Assembly: GCF_001647085.1 (NCBI RefSeq)
Contig: NZ_CP015520.1
Coordinates: 496,001-560,000, forward strand
DNA from: Thermococcus piezophilus
Lineage (GTDB): Archaea; Methanobacteriota_B; Thermococci; Thermococcales; Thermococcaceae
Direction: 5' to 3'
DNA length: 64,000 nucleotides
The notes under the pieces were generated by a model. The model saw only the letters and a program-made list of their open reading frames with translations. It had not been told where the DNA came from and searched no databases. Made by a program: the position numbers and the translations under genes. Within the stretch, counting starts at the first letter, position 1; each line of letters opens with the position of its first letter. Positions 49,490 through 59,500 of the stretch are shown piece by piece.

Positions 49490-51157
49490 CTAGCCCGGAA
49501 TGTGGCCGGTGTCGGCAACGACCCACTCGAGGTTGTAGGATCCGATCAGGGCCTTAAGCTCGCCCTTCATGTCCCCCCTCCGACGTAGAGTGCGGCCCTC
49601 GTCACCATGTTGTAGCCGCTGTTAGGTACCTCTGGCTTCAGCGCGCTATTCCACGCTTTCTCGCTTGTTTCCCAGCCTTCGAGAGCCGGTAATGAGCCGA
49701 AGTTCCAAAGGTGGTAGAGTCTACCGAAGTTCCGGAGCTTCAGGTAGGCCTCGACGAAGATGTTTCTCCCCTCGTCGTTGAAGTACTCCATAAGCTCAAT
49801 GAAGGCCTTAGCCATTACCGAGACGTTGCCGAAAGCCACGCGCGTGTCGAGGTTCTCCCAGAATCTCGGGCAGGAGTGATTTGCCAGAAGCATGAGGTAA
49901 TAAATCCTTCCGAGCTTCAGGGCCTTCTTCTCGCCGTTCGCTGGCTCGAGGACGTAGTCCATTGAAGTTTCAATGCCGAAGTAGTCATAGTAATCCTTGA
50001 AGAAAATCCTCGCATATCTAACGAGGAACTCCTCGACGTTGGCGTTGAAATCCTTCAAACCTTCAAGCACGCCCAATCTCACAGTCCTATTTAGCTCCTC
50101 AAAAAGGCGCGTGAAAGCGACTTCCAGAGCTGACTTATCCTCCTCCCCTCCACCTCACGGGCAAAGACCTTTCCATCGGCCCTTCTGTAGCCCAGCCACC
50201 TCGAATCGCTCGTCTTTCCGTCGAGGCTTAAGTCGAAGTAGTCGCTCCAGGCAGAGTAGTCCCTGACGCCCATCTCAAACTCGCATTCTCCCTCGAGGCG
50301 CTTGAACTCATCAGTGAGCTTTTTCTTAACGAACTCCATGGCAGAACTCTCTCGACACCATTCCCTTCGAGGCCCTCCATCCATGCTGTAAACCTGTCGA
50401 GCTGGGCTGGATTCCCGAGGAGGCTCTCAAGGTCGCTGGCAGTAAAAACTAAGTACGGAACTCCCAGGCTCTCCTTATAGTCGTCCCACCGTCTGAGGGT
50501 TCCCTCTATCAGTTCCGAGACGTTGAGGGTGTTAAAAGCGAAGGCGTCGCTCAGTCCCCACTCGCGACCGAAGACAAAGGAGTTAGAATAGCGATTGCAG
50601 GAGTATTTGGCCTGAGGAAAGTCGTAGAAGAGCTGCCTCTCGTCGAGGAGGAAGACGAGCCTTTTATCCGTTGAGGACTCGACTATCTCGGCGCTCCCCA
50701 ATGTTATGACAGCCTCGGGAAGCCAGTAGCCAACGACGGGCTTGCTCCCTGTAAGTGGGGCGTAGAAGTCAAAGGAAACCCTCGCCAGAATCCGCTGCTC
50801 GAACTCGTCGAGGTGCGGGACAATTGGATGGAATGGTGTGGTAGGGACAGCGTCAAACTTCTCCAAGAGGGAAACCGTCTCCTCGAAGGCCTTCCCGTGG
50901 TAGCGGAGGAGCATTAGAAAGGTGAACGGCTCAATGTCTATGCTTATTCCCTTCATCCGCGAGAGTGTATCGGCTATGTGCTCGTAGGAATAGAGCATTG
51001 CCCTCGTCCAGTTCTCCCCCCTGACTTCCTCCCCGTGGATTTTCATGGCAACAGAACTCCTTCGCTCCTCATACTCTATAGGCTTACTTCCATCGCCGTT
51101 CTTAACATAAACTATGTCGCCCGGCTGGTAGGCGTGAAAATGGTGTGAGTACTTCAT
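49490..51157 (-). pseudogene. GH57-family glycoside hydrolase-like protein, broken by frameshifts
   Basis: From MKYSHHFHAYQPGDIVYV (start 51157; ATG 51175 also possible) the first segment has PFHPIVPHLD and GYWLPEAVITLGS, holding the WLPE motif of GH57 enzymes. Frame changes occur near 50360, near 50110 and near 49575, each with clear continuation. The continuations are FVKKKLTDEFKRLEGE, then FTRLFEELNRTVRLGVLEG, then MKGELKALIGSYNLEWVV ending at TAG 49490. Full length would be about 550 residues. GH57 enzymes act on alpha-glucans; the substrate of this group is not known. Confidence 0.75.
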
Positions 51158-51291
51158 AAAACACTTCTTGAACATGGTCTCACCAAGAGTGATACATCAT
51201 CTCTCTTTATTGACCTTTCGAAGGTGCATTTCTACCCATATATGGCCGATAAGTTAATAAAGCTGTGCATTGAACTTAGACCGGTGGGAGA

Positions 51292-51600
51292 ATGGAACGT
51301 GAGTTCCGGAAGATTCTGGGCGAAGATCTGGCTAATTACCTTGAGCTTCTTCGAGCCAAGTTAGCCTTTGCCGAAGAGCTCTATGGCGTTAAGATGAACT
51401 ACGTCCCGCTTATAACCGAGGGGGAAATAGTAATCCTCGACAAGAACGACGGCAAGATTAAGTGGCTAAAAACCAAGAGACCGCTCACTCTCGAAGAATT
51501 CGAGCGACTGGCCGGGAAAGTAAAGGAAAATCTCGAATCTGGTTACGTCGAGATGCTCCTTGCAATGAACATGTCCTGCGTCCATGGGCCAGGGGAGTGA
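51292..51600 (+). CDS. Conserved hypothetical protein of 102 residues
   Basis: Small soluble alpha/beta protein (KILGEDLANYLELLRAKLAF, then VPLITEGEIVILDKNDGKI). I do not recognise a domain. A TTAATAAA-like TATA site lies at about 51255-51262 and GGTGGGAG directly before the ATG. It converges on the OsmC gene with no gap. Confidence 0.65.
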   Translation: MEREFRKILGEDLANYLELLRAKLAFAEELYGVKMNYVPLITEGEIVILDKNDGKIKWLKTKRPLTLEEFERLAGKVKENLESGYVEMLLAMNMSCVHGPGE

Positions 51601-52032
51601 TCAAGCTTTTTCGACTTCTATCTTGAGTGGTGTCATGTTGAGGAGATTGTCGCTGATGGGACAGCGCTCGTCTACCTTTTCAATCCACTCTTTAAGCTTC
51701 TCCTCATCCGCATCAGCCTTGACTTTTATCTTTACACTTATCCCCTTGAAGCCGGCCCTGCCACCGTTTCCAGTCATGAACTTCTCAGGATTAAAGATAC
51801 CCTTTACCTCAACGGTTAGACTTTCGATGTTTATTCCCATGTCCTTGGCAACGAGGGTTCCGACTATGTTGAGGCATCCCGCCAAGGCAGCGAGCTGGTA
51901 GTCTAGCGGACATGGGTACTCCCCACCAAGCTTGTCTATGAGGATTTCAAAACCCTCGGCCCTGACCCTCATCTTGGTTGGAGAGAGTCTTTCTCCCACG
52001 GCCTTTATCTCCAAGTCTTTGTATCCAGGCAT
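51601..52032 (-). CDS. OsmC-family peroxide reductase-like protein
   Basis: The 143-residue protein has the OsmC fold marks: EYPCPLDYQLAALAGCLNI with two Cys, one near residue 42 and one near residue 54, and the C-terminal DERCPISDNLL. OsmC/Ohr proteins reduce organic hydroperoxides through two Cys residues. Promoter sequence AAACTCTTGTGTATAATAAG lies upstream at about 52045-52065 (minus strand). Confidence 0.85.
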   Translation of the reverse strand: MPGYKDLEIKAVGERLSPTKMRVRAEGFEILIDKLGGEYPCPLDYQLAALAGCLNIVGTLVAKDMGINIESLTVEVKGIFNPEKFMTGNGGRAGFKGISVKIKVKADADEEKLKEWIEKVDERCPISDNLLNMTPLKIEVEKA

Positions 52033-52105
52033 TCAAATCACCCAAAAACTTATTATACACAAGAGTTTAAAAGAAACTCCCAAACTGAAAGTTTAAAACA
52101 ATGAG

Positions 52106-52327
52106 CTAACCCCCATAAATCACTGGAAGAACCTTAACAACGTCACCATCCTTCAAGACACAACTATGATCGACCTTTCTTTCGTTCACAAGTATATGGT
52201 GTTCAACGGCGCTTATCCCCAGTTCCCGTAGAAGCTCACCTACGGTTGTTCTTTCCTCAAGCTCAAGCTCCATCCGCGGTGAGAAGCGAAGGGCCACCTC
52301 GCCATAGAGAATCAGTATGACCTTCAT
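52106..52327 (-). CDS. MoaD/ThiS-family sulfur carrier protein
   Basis: The 73-residue ubiquitin-like protein ends in VLPVIYGG, the C-terminal Gly-Gly that is adenylated and thiocarboxylated. ALRFSPRMELELEERTTVGE and HILVNERKVDHS are typical of MoaD. It lies directly after the tungsten oxidoreductase gene, so it probably supplies sulfur for the tungstopterin of that enzyme. Confidence 0.85.
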   Translation of the reverse strand: MKVILILYGEVALRFSPRMELELEERTTVGELLRELGISAVEHHILVNERKVDHSCVLKDGDVVKVLPVIYGG

Positions 52328-52351
52328 TGAACCACCTCCGAAAAATAAAGG

Positions 52352-54223
52352 TTAGAGGCCGAGGCGCTTCCTTATACGCTTAACCTCGCGCTTCGCTTCA
52401 CCTATGCCAAGCTCTTCAAGGACTTCCTCCTTCGGGATGCCGTGCTCGTCGTAGCCGACCTCATCGTAGTATTGTCTCACCTTCGCACGTATCTCCTCTC
52501 TGCTTGGGGCCTTGCCTTTAACAGGGCCACTCGGCAGGGGTTCGTAGAAGCGCTGTGGATTGTCGTCGTCTCTCCTTGGATCCCAGTAAACGTCAGGTCC
52601 GCCGAGGAGAAGGAGTATTCTCTGGAGATGGATTATTCTCAGACCGGTCTCGTTGAACCACTTCTCCGATGTCAGATCGAAGCCCGTGATGGCGTTTCCA
52701 AACTCGAGTATTCTCTCAAAGCCCGGTCTGGTGGTGAACATGCAGATGACGGCCGAGTCGTAGAAAGCATTCACCAGCTCACCCTCGTAGCTCCTCGCAG
52801 GAAGTCCTGCCGTCGCTGTGTGGTCGCCGCCCTGAACGGAAACGGCATAGCTTATGTCTCTGGTGTAGTCGAGGTCGCTCCTTATCCCGTGCGCTCCGAT
52901 GCCTATGCCCTTGATGTGGACGGCGTACTTCATGGCATCAACGCCTTTCATCTCGGAAATCTTGAGCGCGGCCCTGTAGGTTCCTTCCGCGAGGATTTCA
53001 CCTATCCCTTCCCTCTCGACTATCAGTTCAAGGAGCCTCGCAAAGGCCTTCTCATCGTCCCACTCAAGCCTGAAGCCGATGTCCTCCTCCGTGAGGATGC
53101 CCCTCTGATAGAGCTCGGCAGCAAAGCCGAGGACGTTGCCGGCGTTTATACCATCCAACCCCAGCTCATCCACGAGGTATGAGAGGTAGACTATCTTCTC
53201 AGGCTCGAAGATGCCGAGGTTGGTTCCCATGTAGGCCATCAGCTCGTAGTCAGGGGCATCTGTGATGGCTCCCTTATACGGCCCGTAGCGGAGGTAGGAA
53301 ATCTTCATGCAGTTGACGGGACAGCCGTAGTCTGCCCAATACTTCTTGACCCATGTCCTGAGCTCGAAGTTAACTACACTTATCCTCTCGTCGTCGTGAT
53401 ACTCCTCCTGCCAGTTCCTCACCGGCTGGCTCGAGCGATCCTTTCCGACGCTGTAACCGCCAGATCCGGTTCCCCACTGCCTGAATGTCGTGAGGGTTAA
53501 CAGTTCGCGCTGGAACTCCCGGAGCATGGCCTTGAACTTCATTGAATCATGAACTTCAGGCAGAGGTCCGTTACCCTTCACGAGGACTGCTTTAAGGTTC
53601 TTGCTGCCCATCACCGCTCCAAAGCCACCGTAGCCAGCGGCGTGCATCATCTTCGCCATTATCGCAGCGAAGCGGACTTTGTTCTCCCCACCCCTCCCGA
53701 TGTACATCATAGCTGGCTCCTTGGGGACACCCCTGAGCTTCGCCCGTTTCCTCAGCTCGTCATGAACTTCCTTAAGGAGTGTCTTGTGAAGCTCAACACC
53801 ACCCATTCCCCAGTACTTCGAGGCGTCGCGTATCTCTATGGTTTCATCGTTTATGAATAGATATACTGGCTCTTTTGCCCTCCCGCGGATTATTATTCCG
53901 TCATAGCCAGAGGCTTTGAGCTCGATTCCAATCTCGCTACTCAGGACGCTGCCAACGATACCGTTGCTCTCGGGGGACTTTGCAACGACAGAGGTTTTGA
54001 TACCCGGATAGTAGCCAGTCAGCGGGCCCGTGAGGATGAGTAGAAGGTTCTCCTCACCAAGTGGATCAATATCTTCCCATCTCTCTCCCAGCTCCTTCCA
54101 GAGGAGGTAAGTCCCCAGTCCCCTGCCACCGTAGAACCGCAGCATCTCCTCGTCGAGCTCAACGAATTTCACTGTCTCGGTGCTAAGATCAACGTCTATC
54201 AGCTTTCCAGCGTATCCCTTCAT
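52352..54223 (-). CDS. Tungsten-containing aldehyde:ferredoxin oxidoreductase family (WOR-type), Cys-to-Asp at the cluster site
   Basis: From ATG 54223 (MKGYAGKLIDVDLSTE) the 623-residue protein has GGRGLGTYLLWKEL, SPESNGIVGSVLSSEIG and GYDGIIIRGRA in the N-terminal pterin domain. DAPDYELMAYMGTNLGIF and DGINAGNVLGFA lie in the middle. The iron-sulfur motif reads DYGCPVNC, where the usual CxxCxxxC has Asp for the first Cys; a later Cys is in SAVICMF. Pyrococcus WOR4 is reported to have a similar replacement with a [3Fe-4S] cluster. Genes for a ferredoxin subunit and MoaD flank it. Substrate unknown. Confidence 0.88.
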   Translation of the reverse strand: MKGYAGKLIDVDLSTETVKFVELDEEMLRFYGGRGLGTYLLWKELGERWEDIDPLGEENLLLILTGPLTGYYPGIKTSVVAKSPESNGIVGSVLSSEIGIELKASGYDGIIIRGRAKEPVYLFINDETIEIRDASKYWGMGGVELHKTLLKEVHDELRKRAKLRGVPKEPAMMYIGRGGENKVRFAAIMAKMMHAAGYGGFGAVMGSKNLKAVLVKGNGPLPEVHDSMKFKAMLREFQRELLTLTTFRQWGTGSGGYSVGKDRSSQPVRNWQEEYHDDERISVVNFELRTWVKKYWADYGCPVNCMKISYLRYGPYKGAITDAPDYELMAYMGTNLGIFEPEKIVYLSYLVDELGLDGINAGNVLGFAAELYQRGILTEEDIGFRLEWDDEKAFARLLELIVEREGIGEILAEGTYRAALKISEMKGVDAMKYAVHIKGIGIGAHGIRSDLDYTRDISYAVSVQGGDHTATAGLPARSYEGELVNAFYDSAVICMFTTRPGFERILEFGNAITGFDLTSEKWFNETGLRIIHLQRILLLLGGPDVYWDPRRDDDNPQRFYEPLPSGPVKGKAPSREEIRAKVRQYYDEVGYDEHGIPKEEVLEELGIGEAKREVKRIRKRLGL

Positions 54224-54227
54224 GTTA

Positions 54228-54755
54228 TCACCCCAACAACTCCCCGTACATCTTTCTCGAGAGTTCCTCGCTCTTCTCCACAGGGTCTTTGGCGAACGTC
54301 CTGTAGATCGAGCGGTAGTCACCCTTCACGAGGGTTAGGGCGTCGTGACCAGCCTCGTGGCATACCTCGACGCATTTCGGGTTTCCGCCACAGAGGTCGC
54401 AGATGACCACGCTTCTCTTACTGGGGAGAATCCTTGGGACGTTACCGGGGCAGGCAAGGAAACAGGCGCCGCACTCGGTGCAGTTGTCTTCGTTCACGAG
54501 AACCGCTCCAGTTCTCTCATTCACGCCCAAGGCATCAAAGTTGCATGCCTCAACGCACGGATAATCAGGACACTGAACGCAGGTGTGCGGGACGTTAACT
54601 CCGGGCAGAAGCTCGTATATTCTTATGCGCGAAGCTTCCGGCCATATTATCCCCTCATGCTCCAGTGAGCAAGCTATTTCGCAGAGTCTGCAGCCGCTGC
54701 ACTTGTCAGGCGTTATCAGAATCCATATCCTCTCTTTGGTAGCATTGTCACTCAT
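54228..54755 (-). CDS. Polyferredoxin electron-transfer subunit of the tungsten enzyme
   Basis: From ATG 54755 (MSDNATKERIWILI) the 175-residue protein has four [4Fe-4S]-type Cys groups: CSGCRLCEIAC, CVQCPDYPCVEAC, CTECGACFLACP and CDLCGGNPKCVEVC. This is the layout of ferredoxin subunits that partner oxidoreductases of this family (as with WOR5). It ends four bases before the oxidoreductase start. Electrons from aldehyde oxidation would pass to it. Confidence 0.9.
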   Translation of the reverse strand: MSDNATKERIWILITPDKCSGCRLCEIACSLEHEGIIWPEASRIRIYELLPGVNVPHTCVQCPDYPCVEACNFDALGVNERTGAVLVNEDNCTECGACFLACPGNVPRILPSKRSVVICDLCGGNPKCVEVCHEAGHDALTLVKGDYRSIYRTFAKDPVEKSEELSRKMYGELLG

Positions 54756-54868
54756 CGGGAACACCTAGTACCATAGTTGGAATTCAGACTATATAACCAT
54801 TATGAAAACGCACAGACGTGAGTCTATGCGGGGAAGTTCTTATAAATTAAAGGGGACAACACACGGCG

Positions 54869-55699
54869 ATGAACCGCTCCGAACTAATACTATTAGGCAT
54901 CACGGCAATATGGGGCTTCACGTTTCCAGCTATGAAGGCGAGCCTAGATTACCTTCCCCCAATCCTGTTCCTCGCCTATCGCTTCGGAATCGCCTCGCTC
55001 CTCATGCTCATCATCTTCCGCTCTCGCGTCTTCAAAAGGGAGACACTGAAAGAGGGGTTTGTCTTAGGCCTAACCCTCTTCTTCGGCCACGGCTTCCAGA
55101 TAGTGGGGCTGAAGTACACCACCGCCTCGAACTCGGCCTTCATCACGTCGCTCTACGTCGTCTTCACGCCGTTTATAGCCTATTTCATCCTCGGAGACAG
55201 GTTGAGAGGAAGGGACGTTCTTTCCCTGATCGTGGCGCTGACCGGCCTTTACCTTATATCCAGGGCCAGTCTAAACTTTAACTACGGAGATTTGCTGACC
55301 GTCCTCAGCGCGCTGAGCTTTGCTTTCCAGATAGTCCTCGTCCAAAAGTTTGGGGAGCAAGATTACCTGAGCTTGGCCTTCTGGCAGATACTCTGGAACT
55401 TCGTTTTCTCCTCGGCCTTCGCGCTCACCTTCGAGCCTTTGGTGATTCCAAGAGACCCGATGCCTTGGATGGGCATTCTCTACACGGCGATATTCGCAAC
55501 GGTTGTGGCCTTCACGCTCCAAGTCAAGTACCAGAGGGACACAAAGGCCCACAGAGCAGCATTGATATATTCCGCTGAGCCTATATTCGGCCACATAGCG
55601 GCTTTCCTGACGATAGGCGAGATACTGAGCCCCAAGGGCTACCTCGGTGCGGCGCTGATTATGGCAAGCATATGGAACGAGGTCAGAAAAGAGAGCTGA
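54869..55699 (+). CDS. EamA/DMT-family transporter
   Basis: The 276-residue protein has ten membrane helices in two EamA halves, with the typical repeats ITAIWGFTFPAMKASLDYL and PILFLAYRFGIASLL in the first, and LTVLSALSFAFQIVLVQKF and AEPIFGHIAAFLTIGE in the second. DMT transporters export metabolites or amino acids; the substrate is not readable. It diverges from the ferredoxin gene. Confidence 0.88.
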   Translation: MNRSELILLGITAIWGFTFPAMKASLDYLPPILFLAYRFGIASLLMLIIFRSRVFKRETLKEGFVLGLTLFFGHGFQIVGLKYTTASNSAFITSLYVVFTPFIAYFILGDRLRGRDVLSLIVALTGLYLISRASLNFNYGDLLTVLSALSFAFQIVLVQKFGEQDYLSLAFWQILWNFVFSSAFALTFEPLVIPRDPMPWMGILYTAIFATVVAFTLQVKYQRDTKAHRAALIYSAEPIFGHIAAFLTIGEILSPKGYLGAALIMASIWNEVRKES

Positions 55700-55762
55700 G
55701 AGGTATTTACCAACAAAAAGTTAATAAATTTTTTGAAGTACACTCTTCTGGAGGTGATGAAG

Positions 55763-56137
55763 ATGGTCCACGCATACATTAAGGAAAAGGCCAGAGAGTT
55801 CCCAAAGGAGGAGAAGGAGAAGCGCTACAAGTATCTGGGCAAGGAAGTCCTCGATGTCGGAGATCCCGGACTGGACAGCATCCCCGAGTTCTACGGCATA
55901 GCCAACGCCATCTGGCGCGACTGGAAGGAGGGAGAGATAAGCACCAAGACTGCACTGGGAAGGCTCGCACTTCTCAAGCTCCTTACGTACAAGACGAAGA
56001 ATAAGAAAATCCAGAACATCCCCGAAGAAGACCTCGAAGAGGTCAGGAAGTTCATAGACTACGTAATTCAGGTCATCAAGAATGAGAGCAGAAGAAAGGG
56101 CGAGCCAGAGGAAGAGAGGCAGGTGAAGACGGAGTAA
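55763..56137 (+). CDS. Conserved hypothetical basic helical protein
   Basis: From ATG 55763 (MVHAYIKEKAREFPKEEKEK) about 124 residues, charged and helical, with LGKEVLDVGDPGLDSIPEFY and IPEEDLEEVRKFIDYVIQVI. GGAGGTGA at 55750-55757 favours this ATG over 55757 or 55733. I know of relatives only as uncharacterised Thermococcales proteins. A TATA-like TTAATAAATTT lies upstream near 55722. Confidence 0.65.
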   Translation: MVHAYIKEKAREFPKEEKEKRYKYLGKEVLDVGDPGLDSIPEFYGIANAIWRDWKEGEISTKTALGRLALLKLLTYKTKNKKIQNIPEEDLEEVRKFIDYVIQVIKNESRRKGEPEEERQVKTE

Positions 56138-56245
56138 GCCCCTTTCGATTTTCTAATCCCCTCTTTTGACACAAGCCAAGTAAACAAGCTTCCGGAGGAC
56201 CCCCCAATTCTCACAGTGCTCTTCACGTCACCCAGTTCTCCGTGA

Positions 56246-56256
56246 GGTTTAAATTC
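56246..56256 (+). promoter_or_regulatory. TATA box of the H/ACA sRNA candidate
   Basis: GGTTTAAATTC, centred about 26 bases before 56277, exactly where the RNA is expected to begin. Confidence 0.5.
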
Positions 56257-56277
56257 TCTAGAGAGATAATCATCACC

Positions 56278-56336
56278 GCGCCCTCCCCCTCACGCCCCTG
56301 GGAGAAGTGACCTGGGGTCGGTCGGGGAGGGCACAC
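56278..56336 (+). ncRNA. Candidate H/ACA guide RNA
   Basis: A lower stem GCCCTCCCC/GGGGAGGGC (56280-56288/56324-56332) is followed directly by ACA at 56333-56335. A pocket of six bases on each side (CTCACG and TCGGTC) leads to an upper stem CCCC/GGGG. It is capped by GG-GA-GAAGT-GA-CC, whose tandem GA pairs look like the K-loop bound by L7Ae. The distance from pocket to ACA (about 14-15 bases) fits archaeal H/ACA RNAs that guide pseudouridylation. The TATA box sits at the right distance. The target is not identified. Confidence 0.6.
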
Positions 56337-56420
56337 TTCTCTCCACTAGTCTCCAGCAAGCCCAAAATCAAGAGGGAACGTCTGGAAAATGAGAGACGCG
56401 TAGCGCTTCCCATCCAAAAA

Positions 56421-56511
56421 CCTTATAAGGAAAGTTCCCAATTTTGCCCCGATGCCAATGAGGGGGGAGTGTTTTATCCTTCGCTCTGCTCGTTTCGAGT
56501 AAAACCCCTCA
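56421..56511 (+). promoter_or_regulatory. ileS promoter and hairpin leader
   Basis: CCTTATAAGG (56421-56430) is a TATA box. The leader carries nested inverted repeats: GAGGGG/CCCCTC (56460-56465/56105+400, i.e. 56505-56510), GTTTTA/TAAAAC (56471-56476/56500-56505) and CTCG-TTT-CGAG (56489-56499). They may regulate IleRS synthesis or form a separate small RNA. Confidence 0.4.
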
Positions 56512-56568
56512 CTGTTCTGAGCTAGTTAGTTCTAACTTTCCTTTCAAAGACCACAGGGAGGTTTTGAA

Positions 56569-59500
56569 ATGATAAGGGAGCCAGAGTTTAGGGAGTATTC
56601 TCCAGGGAAGCTGGAAGAGAAAGTCGAGCACTTTTGGAAGGAGAACAACATCTATGAGAAGGCGAAGGCCAGCAGAGCAAACGGCCCGAAGTACTACTTC
56701 CTCGACGGGCCGCCCTACGTCAGCGGTGCCATACACCTCGGGACAGCCTGGAACAAGATAATCAAGGACATGGTGATAAGGTTCAGGATCATGCAGGGCT
56801 ACAACGTTCGCAGGCAGCCAGGCTTCGACATGCACGGCCTGCCCATAGAGGTCAAGGTCGAGCAGGCTCTCGGCCTGAAGACCAAGAAGGACATAGAGAC
56901 CGAGATAGGCGTTGACGAGTTCATAAGAAAGTGTAAGGAGTTCGCCCTCAACAACCTCAAGGTGATGACCGAGCAGTTCAAGATGCTCGGCATATGGATG
57001 GACTGGGACAACCCCTATATGACCATAAAGAACGAGTACATAGAATCGGGCTGGTTCACTCTCAAGCGCGCCTGGGAGAAGGGCCTCCTCGAGAAGGACA
57101 AGAGGGTTCTGCACTGGTGTCCGCGCTGTGAGACGGCTCTCGCTGAACACGAGGTTCGCGGTGAGTACAAGATAAGGAAGGACCCGAGCATATACGTCAA
57201 GTTTCCGGTTGAGGGGAAAGACAACGAGTACCTTCTCGTCTGGACAACCACGCCGTGGACTCTTCCGGCCAACCTCGCGGTTGCAGTTCATCCCGAATAC
57301 GACTACGTCAAAGTCAGGGTCGAGACCGAGAACGGCGAGGAGTGCTGGATAATGGCGAAGGCCCTTGTCGAGAGGGTTCTTGCCGAGGTCGGCGTTAAGG
57401 GAGAGATAGTCGAGGAGTTCAAGGGTGAAGACCTCGAGGGACTCCACTACAGGCACATACTCATGGAGGAGTACCCAACTCAGAAGGAGTTCCGCGAGAG
57501 GTACGAGTGGGCCCACCGCGTTATTCTCGGCGAGCACGTGACGCTTGAGGGCGGTACCGGACTGGTTCACACCGCACCGGGCCACGGTGAGGAGGACTTC
57601 GAAGTCGGAAGGGAGTACGGCCTTCCGGCATATTCACCAGTTGATGACCAGGGCAGATACGTGGAGGGCAGATGGAATGGAGTCTACGTCAAAGACGCCG
57701 ACCCCGAGATTATAGAACACCTCAAGGAGAAGGGCTACCTCGTCAAGGCCGGAACGATAGAGCACAAATATCCGCACTGCTGGCGCTGTAAGACGCCGCT
57801 TATATTCCGCGCCACCGACCAGTGGTTCCTCAAGGTCAGCAAGGTCAAAGACCAGATAATCAAGGAGAACGACGAGAAGGTGACCTGGTACCCCGACTGG
57901 GTGAAGGTCAGGTACGACAACGGCGTCATGAACTCCGGAGATTGGGTCATAAGCAGACAGCGCTACTGGGGAATACCTCTGCCGATATGGCAGAGTGAGG
58001 ACGGCGAAATATACGTCGTTGGAAGCTTTGAGGAGCTTGTCAAGCTTTCCGTGGCCATAGAAGTGAACGGCGAGAGGATAGACCTCCCGGAGGACTACAG
58101 CGAGAAGCTCAGGGTCATCGAAGAGAAGCTCGGCCCGGAGGACCTCCACAGGCCCTACGTGGATGCATTCATCATAAAGGTCAACGGCAAGGAGATGCGC
58201 CGCGTTAAGGACGTCGTTGACGTCTGGTTTGACAGCGGAATAGCCAGCTGGGCTTCCCTCGACTACCCGAGAAACGAGGAGCTCTTCAAGGAGCTCTGGC
58301 CGGCAGACTTCATAGTTGAGGGTGAAGACCAGGTAACCAAGTGGTTCTACTCCCAGCAGGCAGCCAGCGTTATAGCCTTCGACACAGTCCCCTACAGGAA
58401 GGTCGCCATGCACGGCTACGTCCTCGACGAAAAGGGCGACAAGATGAGCAAGAGTCTCGGCAACATCATAAGGCCAGAAGAGGTCGTCCAGAAGGAAGGA
58501 AGGGACCCCTTCAGGTTCTACATGCTCTGGGCCACCAACCCCTGGGAGAACCTCAAGTTCAGCTGGAAGGGCCTGGCTCAGGTCAAGAGGATGCTCAACA
58601 TACTCTGGAACGTCTACGTTTTGAGCGCCACCTACATGAGCCTAGATAAATTTGACCCGACGAGAGTCAACCCCGAGGAGCTGCCCTTCCGCGAGGAGGA
58701 CAGGTGGATACTAAGCAGGGTCAACAGCCTCATCGGAGAAGTCACGGAGGGCATAGAGACCTTCAGGCTTACCAAGGCAACGAGGGCGATATACAACTTC
58801 GTCGTCGAGGACCTGAGCAGGTGGTACATCAGGCTGATCAGGAAGCGCATGTGGGTTGAAGGCGACGACCCGGACAAGTTAGCTGCCTACTACACCGTCT
58901 GGAAGGTCTTCAACGTCCTCCTGAGGCTTATGGCACCGTTTACACCATACATAGCCGAGGAGATTTATCAGAACCTCCTCAAACCGTTCCTTGGCGTTGA
59001 GAGCGTCCACATGCTTGACTGGCCAAGGGCTGATGAGAAGGCCATTGATGAAGAGCTCGAGAAGGAGATGGAAGCCGTAAGGAAGATAGTCGAGGCCGGC
59101 TCAAGTGCCAGACAGAAGGCAAAGATAAAACTCCGCTACCCGGTTAGGAGGATAATCATAGAGACCGAGGATGAAACCGTAAAGAGGGCTGTCGAGAGGC
59201 TTAACAGACTGCTCAGGGATCAACTCAACGCCAAGGAGGTCGTCGTTGGAAGGGTCGAGCGCGAGCTCATCATAAAGCCGAACTTCGCGAGGGTTGGGCC
59301 GGAGTTCAAGGGCGACGCCAGGCTCATCTCCCAGTGGATAGTCGAGCACGGTAGGGAACTCTACGAGGCCGGCGAGATGGACGTCGAGATCGAAGGAAAG
59401 ACCTTCCACCTCACAAGGGAGCACCTCAGAATAGAGGAGAAGCTACCAGACTTCTTCGTCAGCGAAGACTTCGACGGAGGAAGGATCTTCGTGGACAAGA

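Noticed and set aside
56509-58413. Long minus-strand frames opposite ileS
   Set aside because: Composition is Leu/Val/Glu-rich as expected from the antisense of a synthetase gene; no domains.
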